Positions 6,405-6,646 of a DNA stretch of 6,646 bases are shown here, piece by piece. The notes under the pieces are model-generated. The model had not been told where the DNA came from. It did no database searches and was given only the letters and a program-made list of their open reading frames with translations. Origin of the DNA: Methylococcaceae bacterium. Lineage in GTDB: Bacteria; Pseudomonadota; Gammaproteobacteria; Methylococcales; Methylomonadaceae. The stretch is from positions 1 to 6,646 of the forward strand of contig SXIZ01000140.1 in assembly GCA_005779525.1 (NCBI GenBank), in the 5' to 3' direction. A program made the position numbers and the translations under genes. Every line of letters starts with the position of its first letter. The stretch's first letter is position 1.

Positions 6405-6646
6405 ATGACTGAGATATCCCAACCCTCGTTTATTCACGGTCGCGCGATGCTATTAGCAGGTGTTCGGCAATATCATGCGTATTCCCAGGCAGCCATAGAC
6501 ATTCCGCAACAGTGGGCTGATTTTAAACAACAGTATGCTGATTGTTATCCCGATGCCAATGCGCGTTATGGCGTGATTTGCGCCAGCGATACTCAGGGCT
6601 TTGAGTATATGTGTGCTGTGGAAGTAAGCAGTTTTGAGCATGTGCC
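6405..6646 (+). CDS. GyrI-like effector-binding domain protein (3' end outside window)
   Basis: The first 80 residues are visible; the frame runs off the window. The sequence begins MTEISQPSFIHGRAMLLAGV. It continues with IPQQWADFKQQYAD (33-46), then ARYGVICASD (53-62) and FEYMCAVEV (66-74). The order of hydrophobic N-terminal strand, helix with a central Trp, YGV strand and Y-x-C/A-V-E-V strand resembles the small-molecule-binding domain found as GyrI-like or AraC-effector-binding proteins. Here it has no DNA-binding domain in front. Members bind ligands or, in SbmC/GyrI, protect DNA gyrase; which applies here cannot be told. A good ribosome site precedes the ATG, and the gene starts 17 bp after panC with no terminator between, so it is probably co-transcribed with the pan genes. 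The family call is by resemblance only. Confidence 0.6.
   Translation, partial: MTEISQPSFIHGRAMLLAGVRQYHAYSQAAIDIPQQWADFKQQYADCYPDANARYGVICASDTQGFEYMCAVEVSSFEHV

Noticed and set aside
6453..6641. Reverse-strand open frame at the right edge
   Set aside because: It is antisense to the GyrI-like gene, which has a clear ribosome site and family-like strands.
1..6646. A novel defence system, mobile element or biosynthetic cluster
   Set aside because: All long frames are housekeeping families in a familiar order, with no transposase, integrase, toxin-antitoxin or nuclease/helicase module.

Overview
The window looks like ordinary chromosomal DNA of a gammaproteobacterium. It holds lipopolysaccharide transport genes (lptF, lptG), poly(A) polymerase (pcnB) of the proteobacterial type, and the order pcnB-folK-panB-panC, which is also found in enterobacteria and many other Gammaproteobacteria. 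Base composition is moderate in the genes and AT-rich between them. A more precise placement (for example Legionellales or a relative) would be a guess. I see no phage, transposon, CRISPR, tRNA or rRNA signal.

Layout. (1) Positions 1-1911, plus strand: the 3' part of lptF (its start lies outside the window), then complete lptG beginning directly after the lptF stop. (2) Positions 1956-2605, minus strand: a convergent two-gene unit. Its first gene is a 59-residue predicted membrane protein (2426-2605) with a strong ribosome binding site. Eight bases after its stop, an RDD-family membrane protein begins at a TTG codon (1956-2417). (3) Positions 2606-2827: an AT-rich divergent intergenic region with a 19-bp near-palindrome and a candidate extended -10 promoter for pcnB. 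(4) Positions 2828-4739, plus strand: pcnB and folK, overlapping by 8 bp. (5) Positions 4745-6387, plus strand: panB (GTG start) and panC, overlapping by one base (TAATG). (6) From 6405 to the window edge: the start of a protein resembling GyrI-like effector-binding domains, 17 bp after panC, in the place where a reader might expect panD.

How the genes work together. LptF and LptG form the membrane part of the LptB2FG transporter, which extracts LPS from the inner membrane. PcnB adds 3' poly(A) tails to RNA. FolK makes the pyrophosphorylated pterin for folate. PanB uses a folate-carried one-carbon unit to make ketopantoate, and PanC joins pantoate to beta-alanine to give pantothenate. FolK, PanB and PanC therefore form a connected folate/coenzyme A precursor block.

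The most notable point is the pcnB start. The conserved N-terminus and the ribosome binding site point to a rare ATT (AUU) start codon, as is known for E. coli pcnB. It sits beside a T7A7 tract and a short overlapping reading frame that could shift into pcnB. The 59-residue membrane protein is the other item worth a second look. I found no convincing novel multi-gene system.
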